64,000 bases of DNA from Ferruginibacter sp. HRS2-29 (GCF_024343615.1 NZ_RJUB01000010.1:118395-182394), one strand, 5' to 3'; numbered from the stretch's first letter, positions 1 through 8,407 are shown. A program made the numbers and translations. Notes: a model not told the origin generated them from the sequence alone.

Positions 1-590
1 GCAACCGAAAACCCTTCGGTGAGCGCAGAATTACTGTAGGGGGCGCTGTAGGCAAAAGAGATATTGCGGGCATAACCATTGAGCAGGTAAACCCGAAGCT
101 GATCGCGGCGTCCGCTGAAATTGTAATGGGCAAATTTTACTCCGTATATCACCCGGTTAAGGTCCGCATTGTGCAGCTTGATCCATTCGTTCACATTCCT
201 GTCTACCAGCTGAAACTGCGGCGTAGGGTAGATATACCATTTTTCCTTCACTACTACCGCGATGGTTATTTGTGTGGGCGAAATGAAAGTGGGCGTAATG
301 GCCACATCGCTGAAGAGGGTGGTATTGTACACCTGGTCGTGCGCCTGCTGCAGGTTTTGCGCCAGCGCAAATGTAGGGATGCTGTCACCTTCTTTGAACT
401 GCATTTCGCGGAGAATGATGTATCCTTTTGTTTTTTTATTTCCCGAAATGTTGATGGAAGTTACCTGAACAAAAGCCGAAGTGTCTTTTTGCAGGAAGGC
501 GAGGGTGGTGGAATCTTTTATCTGCGCCCGGGCAACAAACCCGTTGGCAAGCAGGCAGCAGATCATTAAAATTTGTAAACCGGGTTTCAT
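1..590 (-). CDS. Omp85/BamA-like outer membrane protein, N-terminal part (runs off left edge)
   Basis: The 5' 196 codons of a gene that continues beyond position 1. The protein starts MKPGLQILMICCLLANGFVA, a signal peptide ending near ARAQ. It continues with a POTRA-like segment (VTSINISGNKKTKGYIILRE, then EGDSIPTFALAQNLQQAHDQ and VYNTTLFSDVAI), the usual beta-alpha-alpha-beta-beta pattern of Omp85 periplasmic domains. A later stretch, YGVKFAHYNFSGRRDQLRVY, looks like entry into the beta-barrel. Omp85 proteins insert barrels into, or translocate proteins across, the outer membrane. With a single visible POTRA this could be a short BamA relative rather than BamA itself. Its ATG overlaps the stop of the upstream CBS gene (ATGA), which suggests translational coupling. 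The family call is inferred from sequence pattern only. Confidence 0.72.
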   Translation of the reverse strand, partial: MKPGLQILMICCLLANGFVARAQIKDSTTLAFLQKDTSAFVQVTSINISGNKKTKGYIILREMQFKEGDSIPTFALAQNLQQAHDQVYNTTLFSDVAITPTFISPTQITIAVVVKEKWYIYPTPQFQLVDRNVNEWIKLHNADLNRVIYGVKFAHYNFSGRRDQLRVYLLNGYARNISFAYSAPYSNSALTEGFSV

Positions 591-1249
591 ATATCCAGGT
601 AATTCATCAGATGCCTGAAGTTGCTGTCGATCTCGTTTTCAAACTTTTCTGTACCGAAGTAGTAGGTCACATCGTATTCATAGCGCTCAAAAGTGGCCAC
701 TACGGCGGATATTTCCCTTTTGTTGATATGGATGGTAACGGTAAGTATACCGGTTACCGGGTTCACAGTAGTGTTGAGATGCAGTACATGACAGTCGTTG
801 CTTTCCACGATCCTGCTGATCTCCGAAATGGCGAATTGGGAGCGTTCCATGTCGATCACGATGATACCACCGATCTCGTTGGCTCCGGAGAAATTGCCCA
901 ATGTTTTCAGGAGGTCGGCTGTGGTGATCACGCCAACGAATTCGTTTTCGCCAGTTACAATGGGAACTACCGTGGTATCAAACTGGATGCTGCTGCTTAC
1001 GGCATTTAAAAAATGCACGTTGTTCTTTACGGCGGCATTCACAAAATTATTCTGCAACACTTCTATAGCCAGTTTTTCATCCTCGGCATCCAGCAGGTCT
1101 TCTTCGCTGATGAGGCCGAGAAATTTTTCTTCGGCCACTACGGGTAAATGGGAAACGCGGAAATCGTTGATGAGCTGCAGCGCTTTGCCAACAGTATCCT
1201 GCAGGCGCAGGCGGGGTATATTATTGTTTATCAGGTCTACTGTTAGCAT
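587..1249 (-). CDS. CBS-domain pair protein with C-terminal ACT-like domain (AcuB-like)
   Basis: A 220-residue soluble protein. Two CBS motifs are visible at about residues 10-60 (VGKALQLINDFRVSHLPVV) and 70-120 (FDTTVVPIVTGENEFVGVI, then TTADLLKTLG). The last 90 residues (ISEISRIVESNDCHVLHLNT, then GILTVTIHINK) have the beta-alpha-beta look of an ACT-like regulatory domain, as in AcuB-type proteins. CBS pairs usually bind adenine nucleotides and regulate a partner. The gene lies 80 nt after the alpha/beta hydrolase, and its stop codon overlaps the start of the Omp85-like gene, so the two are probably translated together. The ligand is unknown. Confidence 0.85.
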   Translation of the reverse strand: MLTVDLINNNIPRLRLQDTVGKALQLINDFRVSHLPVVAEEKFLGLISEEDLLDAEDEKLAIEVLQNNFVNAAVKNNVHFLNAVSSSIQFDTTVVPIVTGENEFVGVITTADLLKTLGNFSGANEIGGIIVIDMERSQFAISEISRIVESNDCHVLHLNTTVNPVTGILTVTIHINKREISAVVATFERYEYDVTYYFGTEKFENEIDSNFRHLMNYLDI

Positions 1250-1329
1250 TTTGCGGGTTTATGTTTTTCTATTTACGATGGGAGTAAATAAAAGGATGCA
1301 GCGTTTAACAGTAGTGACAAAAAATAACG

Positions 1330-2106
1330 TTAAACCGTTGCAGCAGGCGTTGACAATTTAGCCAGGAAACCGTCGAGTATCCTGTTGAATTCTTCCGGCA
1401 CTTCCATCATGGGGGCATGGCCGCATTTGTCTATGAAATGCAATTCGCTGTTGGGGAGGAGCCGGTTAAACTCCTTTCCTACAAATGGCGGGGTGATGGT
1501 ATCGTTATTGCCCCATATCAGGCAGGTAGGTTGTTTTATCTGGTTGAGTTCTTCGCCAAGATTGTTGCGGATGGCGCTTTTTGCCAGTGCGATGATCTTG
1601 ATCACTTTGAGCCTGTTGTTGGTGATCTCAAATACTTCGTTTACCAGGTCGTCTGTTGCCAATGCCGGATCGTAGAAAGTAAGCGCCGTTTTATTGCGGA
1701 TATATTCTTTATCTCCACGCTTTGGATAGGTATCGCCCATGCCGTTTTCGAAAAGGCCGGAGCTGCCGGTAAGTATGAGGGATCTTATCTTGGAAGGATT
1801 TTTCAAGGTATGCACCAACGCTACATGCCCACCCAGGGAATTGCCCATGAGATGGATGTTTTCGTATTTGCGGTGCTCGATGAATTTATTGACAAACTTC
1901 TGCAACCCGCCAACGGAGGTATGCAAAAGATCGAGATCAAGTAAAGGGAGGGTAGGTACTACCACCTTATTCGTTTTGCGGAAATGCTCTACCAGGTGAG
2001 CGAAGTTGCTGAGCCCACCAAACAAGCCATGCAGGAACATGATAGGTTCCCCTTGTCCTTCTTCTATGAATTTAAATTTTCCGTCTTGTTTTATTTCGTA
2101 GGCCAT
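1330..2106 (-). CDS. alpha/beta hydrolase
   Basis: A 258-residue cytoplasmic alpha/beta-hydrolase-fold protein with no signal peptide. The oxyanion-hole motif HGLFGG is at 26-31 and the nucleophile elbow GNSLGG at 88-93 (Ser90). Asp202 in WGNNDTITPP and His230 in CGHAPMMEVPEEF complete the triad. The length is normal for the family. Substrate cannot be assigned: such proteins act as esterases, C-C hydrolases or haloperoxidase-like enzymes. It is the first gene of the run that continues into the CBS and Omp85-like genes. A TATCTTTG (-7-like) element lies 76 nt upstream of the start. Confidence 0.9.
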   Translation of the reverse strand: MAYEIKQDGKFKFIEEGQGEPIMFLHGLFGGLSNFAHLVEHFRKTNKVVVPTLPLLDLDLLHTSVGGLQKFVNKFIEHRKYENIHLMGNSLGGHVALVHTLKNPSKIRSLILTGSSGLFENGMGDTYPKRGDKEYIRNKTALTFYDPALATDDLVNEVFEITNNRLKVIKIIALAKSAIRNNLGEELNQIKQPTCLIWGNNDTITPPFVGKEFNRLLPNSELHFIDKCGHAPMMEVPEEFNRILDGFLAKLSTPAATV

Positions 2107-2181
2107 TCGCTGGGTTAATATGGTTGTGCTGATCTATTTTTGCTAAAATACTCGATTTAAAGCAAAAAAAGCGGTTTCGGG

Positions 2182-2189
2182 CAAAGATA
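2182..2189 (-). promoter_or_regulatory. -7-like element TATCTTTG upstream of the alpha/beta hydrolase
   Basis: The minus strand reads TATCTTTG, an exact match to the Bacteroidota -7 consensus TAnnTTTG, 76 nt before the ATG. No TTG is found at the usual 19-21 nt further upstream, so the assignment rests on one element. Confidence 0.35.
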
Positions 2190-2257
2190 GCAGGAATGAA
2201 AAAATATAAAAAGTGTAATTTTTTCAGGATAATTTTTAATAGCCTAATCCTTACGGC

Positions 2258-2348
2258 CTGTCAGCCTAAGCTTGTTCTTCTGTCAGCCAGAGCTTGTCGA
2301 AGGCAGCTTTGGTCACAACAACCGCCTTCGACAAGCTCTGGCTGACAG
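2258..2348. repeat. Palindromic intergenic repeat, CTGTCAGCC family (copy 1)
   Basis: Two 25-nt arms (2280-2304 and 2324-2348) are exact reverse complements, starting CTGTCAGCCAGAGCTTGTCG, with a 19-nt loop. A partial third arm lies at 2258-2276. It sits just past the stop of the desaturase-like gene and could act as a terminator or REP-like element. Copies 2-5 are at 6925, 8335, 12408 and 26853. Confidence 0.9.
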
Positions 2349-2377
2349 AAATGGTATGAATAGCTTGGGTTACCTGA

Positions 2378-3598
2378 TCACGAAGTCACCTGTTGGTATA
2401 ACAATTTTTTATAACGTTTTTCCATCGGCCTGAAATAATACAGGAGGATCACAAAAACGGTTGCCGCCGAAATTCCCATCAGTAAATTGGGGTAATAACA
2501 ACAGACCCACAGCAACCCCACCGACAGACGGGCATACTCCAGGTAAAAGATCCACGAACGCTGCTCGAGGATGGCGCCGGTATTGATGAGGCTGATGAGT
2601 ATGAAAATGCTGATAAAACCCGTTTGCAGTGCAGAAAGGCTTCCATAAAAATAGATGACTACAAAAAGCAGGATCAGCGAAATGGTGGTCTGCATGCTGA
2701 TATACTGCCTGTGGGCCCTTGTAGGCTGAAAAAATTGCCTTTTTTTCAGGAAAAACTTTTCGAGATGGGTGCGTATCCTTGGGTCGATGCCTTCGGGACT
2801 GCCGAACAGCACCATCCATTTTGCCTTGAACCCTTTCGCCCTTTTGAAAGCCACATAGAGTTCCAGCGGGTAATGAAAATGCTGCCACAGAAAACTGTGG
2901 CTGTTCAATGGCTTTGTAAGCCCGTACACCGGTTGTTCTTTTTCTTCCACAAACGTGCCGAACAATTTATCCCACAGGATGAGTACATCGCCGTAGTTCT
3001 TATCCAGGTATTGCGGGTTGGAAGAGTGGTGTACCCTGTGGTGCGAGGGGGTTACAAAAATATATTCTACCCAGCCCAGCTTGCCGATGGTTTGGGTATG
3101 AATGAAGAATGGGTAAAGCCCGTGGATGAGCAGCAGCACGGAGATCATGGGAGCCGGGAAGCCTATCAGTGGCAATACCGCCCAGAAACCGCAACGGATA
3201 GCTGCCTGGAATACCGTGATCCTGGCAGAAGCCGTGTAATTGAAATCCTCGCTCTGGTGATGCACGATATGTGCCGCCCAGAGTATGTTGATCTCATGCG
3301 CCAGGCGATGGTACCAGTACCATACAAGATCCGTGAGCAGAAACAACGCCACCCAGGTAAACGCATTGGCTTCCAGGTCGAAAAAAGCATAATTAGTATG
3401 GATGTATTGGAAAAAATAAAAAAACGGGATCATGGTAAATACATCCATCAGCCTTTCGGCGATACCCACGTTGATATTGGCCACCGACTCTGCAAACTGG
3501 AAGAAATTTTTTCCTTTTCTTTTTGAATACCAATACTCTAATCCCATGAAAAACAGGAACAAAGGAATGGCAAAAGCCAGGTAAGCAGGATGTGACAT
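2378..3598 (-). CDS. Sterol desaturase / fatty-acid hydroxylase family membrane protein
   Basis: A 406-residue multi-pass membrane protein. The three histidine clusters expected for a di-iron site are present: HRLAH (97-101), HIVHH (110-114) and HHRVHH (186-191), in the order of the fatty-acid hydroxylase superfamily. Transmembrane stretches flank them at about 5-20, 50-65 and 80-95. A further hydrophobic C-terminal half (about 300-390) is an extension beyond the core, seen in several Bacteroidota members. It probably hydroxylates or desaturates a lipid; the substrate is unknown. The gene is single, with its own -7-like element TATTTTTG (3639-3646) about 40 nt upstream of the start. Confidence 0.88.
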   Translation of the reverse strand: MSHPAYLAFAIPLFLFFMGLEYWYSKRKGKNFFQFAESVANINVGIAERLMDVFTMIPFFYFFQYIHTNYAFFDLEANAFTWVALFLLTDLVWYWYHRLAHEINILWAAHIVHHQSEDFNYTASARITVFQAAIRCGFWAVLPLIGFPAPMISVLLLIHGLYPFFIHTQTIGKLGWVEYIFVTPSHHRVHHSSNPQYLDKNYGDVLILWDKLFGTFVEEKEQPVYGLTKPLNSHSFLWQHFHYPLELYVAFKRAKGFKAKWMVLFGSPEGIDPRIRTHLEKFFLKKRQFFQPTRAHRQYISMQTTISLILLFVVIYFYGSLSALQTGFISIFILISLINTGAILEQRSWIFYLEYARLSVGLLWVCCYYPNLLMGISAATVFVILLYYFRPMEKRYKKLLYQQVTS

Positions 3599-3638
3599 GT
3601 GTGTACTGTTTAATAGTCTAGTAAATTAGTAGATTTTA

Positions 3639-3646
3639 CAAAAATA
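3639..3646 (-). promoter_or_regulatory. -7-like element TATTTTTG upstream of the desaturase-like gene
   Basis: The minus strand carries an exact TAnnTTTG match about 40 nt before the ATG at 3598. The region where a -33 TTG would lie is the TAATTAATAA repeat, and none is seen there. Confidence 0.4.
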
Positions 3647-3650
3647 GGGG

Positions 3651-3764
3651 ATAATTAATAATTAATAATTAATAATGTATAATTAATAATTCTGCCGGTA
3701 CGAATGTTTCCATGCTCATACTGGTCTGTGAATAATTATTAATTATACATTATTAATTATTAAT
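3651..3764. repeat. Intergenic inverted repeat, word TAATTAATAA
   Basis: Arms of reiterated AATTAATAATT (about 3651-3690 and 3731-3764), each containing ATGTATAATTAATAAT or its complement, flank a unique core of about 40 nt. The right arm runs into the stop of cvpA. Confidence 0.85.
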
Positions 3765-4296
3765 TCGTTTTTGCCGGAATATTTCCGAAAAAATCCTGCA
3801 GTTGAGTAAACATATCCCTGAACCAGGGAATGACAAATCCCAGCGAGTTGATTACTTTGGGGCCGAGGGGTTGGATGTAGGGGTAAATGACGGACGCCTT
3901 CACGGTTTCGTCGTTGATGAATTTAAGCTGGATGGCGTAAAACAGGAATATACTCAGCAGGATGCTGTAGAGCAGCATATAGAGGAGGATGCCGCCGAGC
4001 CGGTTGACCCAGCCGAGCATGGCCATTTCGAATGATTTCTGGATGAGTTTTGCCCCGAGGTTGACCAATACGATGACCGCGATGAATACCAGCAGGAAAG
4101 AAATGAAAGGCAGCCATTTGGCGGAAACGCTGATAGAAGCAGATAATTTTTCGGCTACCACTGAAGATAATTTGATAGCCGCTGCCAAACCCACGATAAA
4201 CCCGATGATGGAGAACAAGGCTACGATCAGGCCTTTGGTGTAACCCTTGATGCAGGCCAGCACGAGCAGTACCGCAAAGATGGAATCTATCAGCAT
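3760..4296 (-). CDS. cvpA: CvpA family membrane protein
   Basis: A 178-residue inner-membrane protein with four predicted transmembrane helices, beginning MLIDSIFAVLLVLACIKGYT, the typical CvpA opening (xDxxxxxxLxxxxxKGxxKG). CvpA proteins are linked to colicin V export and, more recently, to envelope stress and bile tolerance; the molecular role is not settled. The gene is preceded and followed by repeat-filled spacers, so it is probably transcribed alone. Confidence 0.88.
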   Translation of the reverse strand: MLIDSIFAVLLVLACIKGYTKGLIVALFSIIGFIVGLAAAIKLSSVVAEKLSASISVSAKWLPFISFLLVFIAVIVLVNLGAKLIQKSFEMAMLGWVNRLGGILLYMLLYSILLSIFLFYAIQLKFINDETVKASVIYPYIQPLGPKVINSLGFVIPWFRDMFTQLQDFFGNIPAKTN

Positions 4297-4302
4297 ATCT
4301 GA

Positions 4303-4380
4303 GATCTATGATGTATGATCTATGATCTATGATGTCGAACTAGTAATAGATCATACATCATAGATCGCAGATCATAGATT
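4303..4380. repeat. Intergenic inverted repeat, word GATCTATGAT
   Basis: Left arm GATCTATGATGTATGATC..., right arm GATCATACATCATAGATC..., around a short core near 4335-4347 (GTCGAACTAGTAA). It lies between cvpA and yqeY and touches the yqeY stop. Same word at 20825, 22526 and 57308. Confidence 0.88.
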
Positions 4381-4381
4381 T

Positions 4382-4831
4382 TTAAGCGAGCAACTCTTTT
4401 ACGATCGCACTAATGGCTTTCCCATCCGCCTTGCCGGCGAGCTGCTTGGTAGCGGCCCCCATCACTTTGCCCATATCGGCAGCGGAGCTGGCACCGGTTT
4501 CTTTGATGATGGCTGCCACGGCTTCTTTTATTTCAGCCGCGTCCATTTGTTTTGGCAGGAATTTTTCGATCACCGCTATTTCTTCACGTTCTTTCACCGC
4601 AAGGTCTTCGCGGCCCTGTTTTTCAAATATCTCCAGGGAATCCCTGCGCTGCTTCATCATTTTCTGCAGAAATTTCTGCTCGGTAGCTTCATCTATTTCG
4701 CCGCCGGCACCGGGTTCTGTTTTAGCTTTGATGATCTCTGCCTTGATAGCCCTCAATCCGCGGAGCACCGCTTCGTTCTTGGCTTTCATGGCTTCTTTCA
4801 TTTCGGTCATGATCTGTTGTTCTAAGGCCAT
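4382..4831 (-). CDS. yqeY: GatB/YqeY domain-containing protein
   Basis: A 149-residue soluble protein covering the YqeY domain over its full length, starting MALEQQIMTEMKEAMKAKNE and ending with the conserved region GKVMGAATKQLAGKADGKAI. This helical domain also forms the tRNA-binding tail of GatB, but stand-alone YqeY has no proven catalytic role. Size and motifs are normal. The adjacent cvpA and gldC genes are separated from it by repeat spacers. Confidence 0.92.
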   Translation of the reverse strand: MALEQQIMTEMKEAMKAKNEAVLRGLRAIKAEIIKAKTEPGAGGEIDEATEQKFLQKMMKQRRDSLEIFEKQGREDLAVKEREEIAVIEKFLPKQMDAAEIKEAVAAIIKETGASSAADMGKVMGAATKQLAGKADGKAISAIVKELLA

Positions 4832-4867
4832 ATTGTTTGATTTAATTGAATTTTTAATCTGTTTGTT

Positions 4868-4985
4868 GAATGGATAACGGGTTAATGGATAATGGATAAT
4901 GCTTTCATTTGAAAAGCGTTCCCTTTTTCAAAATTATTTCAAGCCGAAAGTAAATTATCCATTATCCATTATAAAATTATCCATT
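4868..4985. repeat. Intergenic inverted repeat, word ATAATGG/CCATTAT
   Basis: Left arm GGATAACGGGTTAATGGATA and right arm TTATCCATTATCCATTATAA flank a core of about 50 nt (CTTTCATTTGAAAAGCG and on). It lies between gldC and yqeY. The same word occurs in five other spacers. Confidence 0.88.
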
Positions 4986-4986
4986 C

Positions 4987-5334
4987 TTAAGCTCCGTTTT
5001 CCGTGATCTGCGCCTGCCTGAATTTTTCATAAAATTGCTTGGCAAAGGCTTTCATCTCTTCCGAAAGTTCCCCGTTCTTGGTGGCTCTTTTGAAGGTATC
5101 GGCCATGGTCATCATCATCTGGTAAAAGAAATCGCCCATTTCGTCTACCATCATGTCTTTGGTCCAGAGGTCGATGCGCAAGGCTGTTTTATCTGCTCCA
5201 TCCCAGAATGCCAGGCAAAGGGCTTTGGCTTTCTGATCCATATTGGCGGTACTGTCTGAAGCATTCCAATGAATGGCTTCGGGAACTTTATTGGGGTCTA
5301 AAAGTATATCTATAGTAATAGATGATTTTTGCAT
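4987..5334 (-). CDS. gldC: Gliding motility-associated protein GldC
   Basis: A 115-residue protein starting MQKSSITIDILLDPNKVPEA, with the GldC signatures IHWNASDS, KALCLAFWD and LRIDLWTKDMMVDEMGDFFY. GldC is a small cytoplasmic protein found only in Bacteroidota and associated with gliding and type IX secretion; its mechanism is unknown. An upstream in-frame Met at 5409 would add 25 residues unlike the family, and the -7 element TAACTTTG at 5352-5359 lies between the two, so the start at 5334 is preferred. The gene stands apart from other gld genes. Confidence 0.9.
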   Translation of the reverse strand: MQKSSITIDILLDPNKVPEAIHWNASDSTANMDQKAKALCLAFWDGADKTALRIDLWTKDMMVDEMGDFFYQMMMTMADTFKRATKNGELSEEMKAFAKQFYEKFRQAQITENGA

Positions 5335-5351
5335 GTGAATGTAATTTTGCG

Positions 5352-5359
5352 CAAAGTTA
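5352..5359 (-). promoter_or_regulatory. -7-like element TAACTTTG of gldC
   Basis: An exact TAnnTTTG match on the minus strand, 17 nt before the chosen gldC ATG. It excludes the longer start. No TTG is seen 19-21 nt upstream. Confidence 0.45.
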
Positions 5360-5406
5360 GGAAAAACGCAACGCAGATGGTTATGATGGTTAAGATTAGT
5401 GAAGAT

Positions 5407-5801
5407 CATCGCCTGCGACGAAAATGTGCCACGAATACACGAATGAATGCAAAATGAAAATTGTCTTTTATTCGTTCATTCGTGGCTTTTTTCTTCGCAC
5501 TTATCTAACGCATCGCCTGCGACGAAAATGTGCCACGAATACACGAATGAATGCAAAACGCAAAATGTCTTTTATTCGTTCATTCGTGGCTTTTTTCTTC
5601 GCACTTATCTAACGCATCGCCTGCGGCGAAAATGTGCCACGAATACACGAATGAATGCAAAACGAAAAATGTCTTTTATTCGTTCATTCGTGGCGTTTTC
5701 TTCGCACTTATCTAACGCATCGCCTGCGGCGAACGTGTTGCCACGAATACACGAATGAATGCAAAACGAAAATTGTCTTTTATTCGTGCATTCGTGGCGT
5801 T
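5407..5801. repeat. Four-copy tandem repeat, unit about 104 bp, each unit with an internal hairpin
   Basis: Units start at 5407, 5511, 5615 and 5718; periods are 104, 104 and 103, and the last is shortened. Each contains GCCACGAATACACGAATGAA and, some 30-40 nt later, TTATTCGTTCATTCGTGGC, which pair as an imperfect hairpin. Units begin CATCGCCTGCGRCGAA. Divergence is a few bases per unit. The array fills the spacer between gldC and the glycosyltransferase and ends exactly at the latter's stop. Short reading frames through it are repeat translations with no gene-like features. Confidence 0.95.
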
Positions 5802-6896
5802 TTATGCCTTTGGGTTTGTAATGATATTCCACGTTTCCGAAGCACTTTTTTCGAGGTCGTAATTCAAGAGGAGGTTGTTGCCGCTTTCCAGGAGGGTTTT
5901 TCGGAGGGTTTCATCTTTGTACAGCAGCAGCATTTTTTCGGCGATGGATGTTTCATCAGAACCGGCATACAATGCGGCGTTGCCGAAACTCATTTTCGCC
6001 TCCTCTGTTTCAGGCATGATCAACGGCACATTACATTGCAGCGCATTCAACCCGAAATTTTCGCCTTTGATATATTTTGGCAGGTACAAAGCCGCCAATG
6101 CAGCCGCCAGCAAAGGCGATCTGTTTTCCGCGGCAGCGGGGATGAACAATACTTCATCGCGGTACTTGTACGAACCTATATCGGCCACCAGCCCTTCAGA
6201 TTGTACATTATCTACCAGGAAAACCATCTTCATGCTGGATTTCTGCCATTTTTTAAAGATAGAAAATGCCTTGAGCGCCATTCTTACCGAATGCTGGGTA
6301 TTGGCAGAAAGGTAATGTACAAAGTAATCGTTGCCGGAGGTAAAAGCTGCTGTCACCGCTTCTTTTTCCTCCCAGCTGATGGGCTGGTATATTTCCGGCA
6401 GGCCATGATACGGGGTGAAAATGGGTGGTGTTACCTGCGGAAATCTTTTTTGCAATGCCGCAGTGATATATTTTTCGGTGGTGAAAATAGTGGCGGCCTT
6501 TTCCGCGAAGCGGGGGAAATATTTGAGGAGCAATTTTTTGTACCGGTTTTTGTCGTGCGACTGGAAAAAACTTTCTTTCAGAAAAAGGTATTGTGGAACG
6601 GTTGTGCGAAAGCTGATAGCGCCGGATTCGCTGATGAACGCATGGGCATCATATCTTTTGAGCAGGGCCGGCAGCTTAAAATTGTACCAGTAATAAAAAG
6701 AAAGATTGTTTTTGATCGCGGGTTTTATCAGCACCGGGGTGATGTTGCCGGCAGGCAATGCACCGGCAAAAGAAATAGCATCGGCAAAAAGTATGAAGTG
6801 GCCTTCGGGAAAGTTTTTTGCCCAAAGGATGATATTGTCGAGTAAATAATTCTGATCGCTTTTTGGAGAGAGGATGATATGCGCTGCGATGGTCAT
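5802..6896 (-). CDS. Glycosyltransferase (GT-B fold, GT4-like)
   Basis: A 364-residue protein. The C-terminal half has the GT4-like order: HYLSANTQHSVRMALKAFSI (acceptor-nucleotide linker), VLFIPAAAE, then LAALYLPKYIKGENFGLNAL with the catalytic/donor-binding ExxFG(L)xxxE-type motif (here GENFGLNALQ), followed by VPLIMPETEEA and GNAALYAG. There is no signal peptide. It likely transfers a sugar in the synthesis of a surface glycan, but donor and acceptor cannot be read from sequence and no polysaccharide cluster surrounds it. Its stop directly borders the 104-bp tandem repeat. Confidence 0.82.
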   Translation of the reverse strand: MTIAAHIILSPKSDQNYLLDNIILWAKNFPEGHFILFADAISFAGALPAGNITPVLIKPAIKNNLSFYYWYNFKLPALLKRYDAHAFISESGAISFRTTVPQYLFLKESFFQSHDKNRYKKLLLKYFPRFAEKAATIFTTEKYITAALQKRFPQVTPPIFTPYHGLPEIYQPISWEEKEAVTAAFTSGNDYFVHYLSANTQHSVRMALKAFSIFKKWQKSSMKMVFLVDNVQSEGLVADIGSYKYRDEVLFIPAAAENRSPLLAAALAALYLPKYIKGENFGLNALQCNVPLIMPETEEAKMSFGNAALYAGSDETSIAEKMLLLYKDETLRKTLLESGNNLLLNYDLEKSASETWNIITNPKA

Positions 6897-6924
6897 GCGG
6901 ATGAAAAAGATTAAAATTTGAACG

Positions 6925-6998
6925 CTGTCAGCCTGAGCTTGTCGAAGGCAGGAGCATTGATAATACTGAAACCGCCTTCGACAAGCTCAGGCTGACAG
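6925..6998. repeat. Palindromic intergenic repeat, CTGTCAGCC family (copy 2)
   Basis: Perfect 25-nt arms (6925-6949 and 6974-6998), CTGTCAGCCTGAGCTTGTCG and on, with a 24-nt loop. It lies 15 nt after the stop of the CNNM/CorC gene and upstream of the glycosyltransferase. Confidence 0.92.
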
Positions 6999-7013
6999 GG
7001 AAGAAATTATTTA

Positions 7014-8306
7014 CTATTTCAACACTTTTAGTTTGACCGTTTCTATCCTGGTGCCGCTTACGCTCAAAATATCAAATTCGTATTTGCCTACAATGATGCG
7101 TTGTTTCTGCTGCGGAATATCTTCATTATTCTGTATGATATAGCCCGACAAGGTTTCGGCGCCTTCTACCTCCGTGAAGTGCAGGTCGTATTTTTCGGCG
7201 ATGTAATCCAACTCCAGCCTGCCGCTGAAAATATATTCGTTTTCTGCCAGTTGTTTTTCTACAAATTCATCCACGTCGTCGTACTCGTCTTTTATCTCCC
7301 CGAATATCTCTTCCAGCAGATCTTCCATGGTAACGATACCGGCAGTGCCGCCAAATTCGTCGATCACCCAGGCGATGCTTTTCCTGTCTTTGCTGAATTT
7401 GTTCATCAGGTCGGTGGCGCTCATACTTTCCGGAACGGTAGGGATGGGCAGCAATATTTCGGAGATCGTTGCAGGGTTTTTAAACAGGTCGAGCTGGTGT
7501 ATATATCCTGAAATGGAATCGATGTTGTTTTCGCATACCACCAGTTTGCTCAGCCTGGTCTCGATGAACTTCTGCTTCACTTCTTCCATCGGTGTATTGA
7601 TGTCGATGCTGATCACTTCCTTGCGTGGCACTAGGCATTCGCGGAGCTTGGTTTCGCTGAGGGACAGGGCATTTTCAAAAAGCTCTTTGTTGAGTTCGGA
7701 AGCATCGTCTTCGTGGTGGCCTTTGTTCTGCTGGTAATAATGTTCCAGGTCGCCTTTGCTGAACAACTCTTTTTTATCCTTGATGCTTACATTGAGGATG
7801 ATCTTGAGGATCCATTCGGCTACGCTTACAAAAAAAGCGGCGATGGACGCGAATAGCCAGTAGAAAACCTGCACGAGATACGTGATGAGCCCGTTGGAAA
7901 GGATGCTGTTGTTTTTTGCCCTGAACAGTGCCTTGCTGATGGATTCTATGAGCAACAGGAAGAAAACGCCTACTACAGTACCGATGAGCAGTTCGAGGTA
8001 AACCAATCCGTTTTCGGATACATTGGGGAAGCGTTTGTGGATCTGGTGCCCGAAATAAGCCAGTTTGGTACCGATGATGAGGCTGTAGGAAACGAGTGCG
8101 ATATTGTAACAGATGAGTACGGTACCGATGAAGCGGGTAGGGTGCTCGGCGAGGTTGCCCCACACTTTTCCGCTGCGGGTGCCTTGTTTTTTATTGAGCT
8201 CTATCGCCAGTTTGTTAACAGAAATGAATGCGATCTCGATACCGGAAAAAAATCCGATCAGGATGAGAAGGCCAAGCATTGTTATCACTGCGGTGATTAT
8301 ATCCAT
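7014..8306 (-). CDS. CNNM/CBS/CorC-HlyC domain membrane protein (hemolysin family, GldE-like)
   Basis: A 430-residue protein starting MDIITAVITMLGLLILIGFF. The first 190 residues form the DUF21/CNNM membrane domain with four hydrophobic segments. A CBS pair follows (LVPRKEVISIDINTPMEEVK; then IDSISGYIHQLDLFKNPATI) and a C-terminal CorC/HlyC domain (FGGTAGIVTMEDLLEEIFGE). Family members are linked to Mg2+/Co2+ efflux; GldE of gliding Bacteroidota has the same architecture, so that is an alternative name. An in-frame upstream extension would translate the CTGTCAGCC repeat (QPELVEG...), so the start at 8306 is chosen. Confidence 0.88.
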   Translation of the reverse strand: MDIITAVITMLGLLILIGFFSGIEIAFISVNKLAIELNKKQGTRSGKVWGNLAEHPTRFIGTVLICYNIALVSYSLIIGTKLAYFGHQIHKRFPNVSENGLVYLELLIGTVVGVFFLLLIESISKALFRAKNNSILSNGLITYLVQVFYWLFASIAAFFVSVAEWILKIILNVSIKDKKELFSKGDLEHYYQQNKGHHEDDASELNKELFENALSLSETKLRECLVPRKEVISIDINTPMEEVKQKFIETRLSKLVVCENNIDSISGYIHQLDLFKNPATISEILLPIPTVPESMSATDLMNKFSKDRKSIAWVIDEFGGTAGIVTMEDLLEEIFGEIKDEYDDVDEFVEKQLAENEYIFSGRLELDYIAEKYDLHFTEVEGAETLSGYIIQNNEDIPQQKQRIIVGKYEFDILSVSGTRIETVKLKVLK

Positions 8307-8334
8307 AGTATAAAAATAAGCAATCCAAACTACA

Positions 8335-8403
8335 CTGTCAGCCTGAGCTTGTCGAAGGCGGTTTCCGTTCCTATTTACGCCTTCGACAAGCTCAGGCTGA
8401 CAG
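8335..8403. repeat. Palindromic intergenic repeat, CTGTCAGCC family (copy 3)
   Basis: Perfect 25-nt arms (8335-8359 and 8379-8403) with a 19-nt loop, between gmk and the CNNM/CorC gene, ending 4 nt before the gmk stop codon. Probable gmk terminator by position. Confidence 0.92.
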
Positions 8404-8407
8404 CCTT

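Noticed and set aside
126..569. 147-codon plus-strand frame at the left edge
   Set aside because: It is antisense to the Omp85-like gene, which has a signal peptide and POTRA-like pattern.
5447..5758. Frames of 60-100 codons across the 104-bp array
   Set aside because: They are repeated translations of the tandem unit, not independent genes.
5407..5801. CRISPR-like repeat array
   Set aside because: Units are 104 bp and contiguous with no variable spacers, and there are no cas genes.
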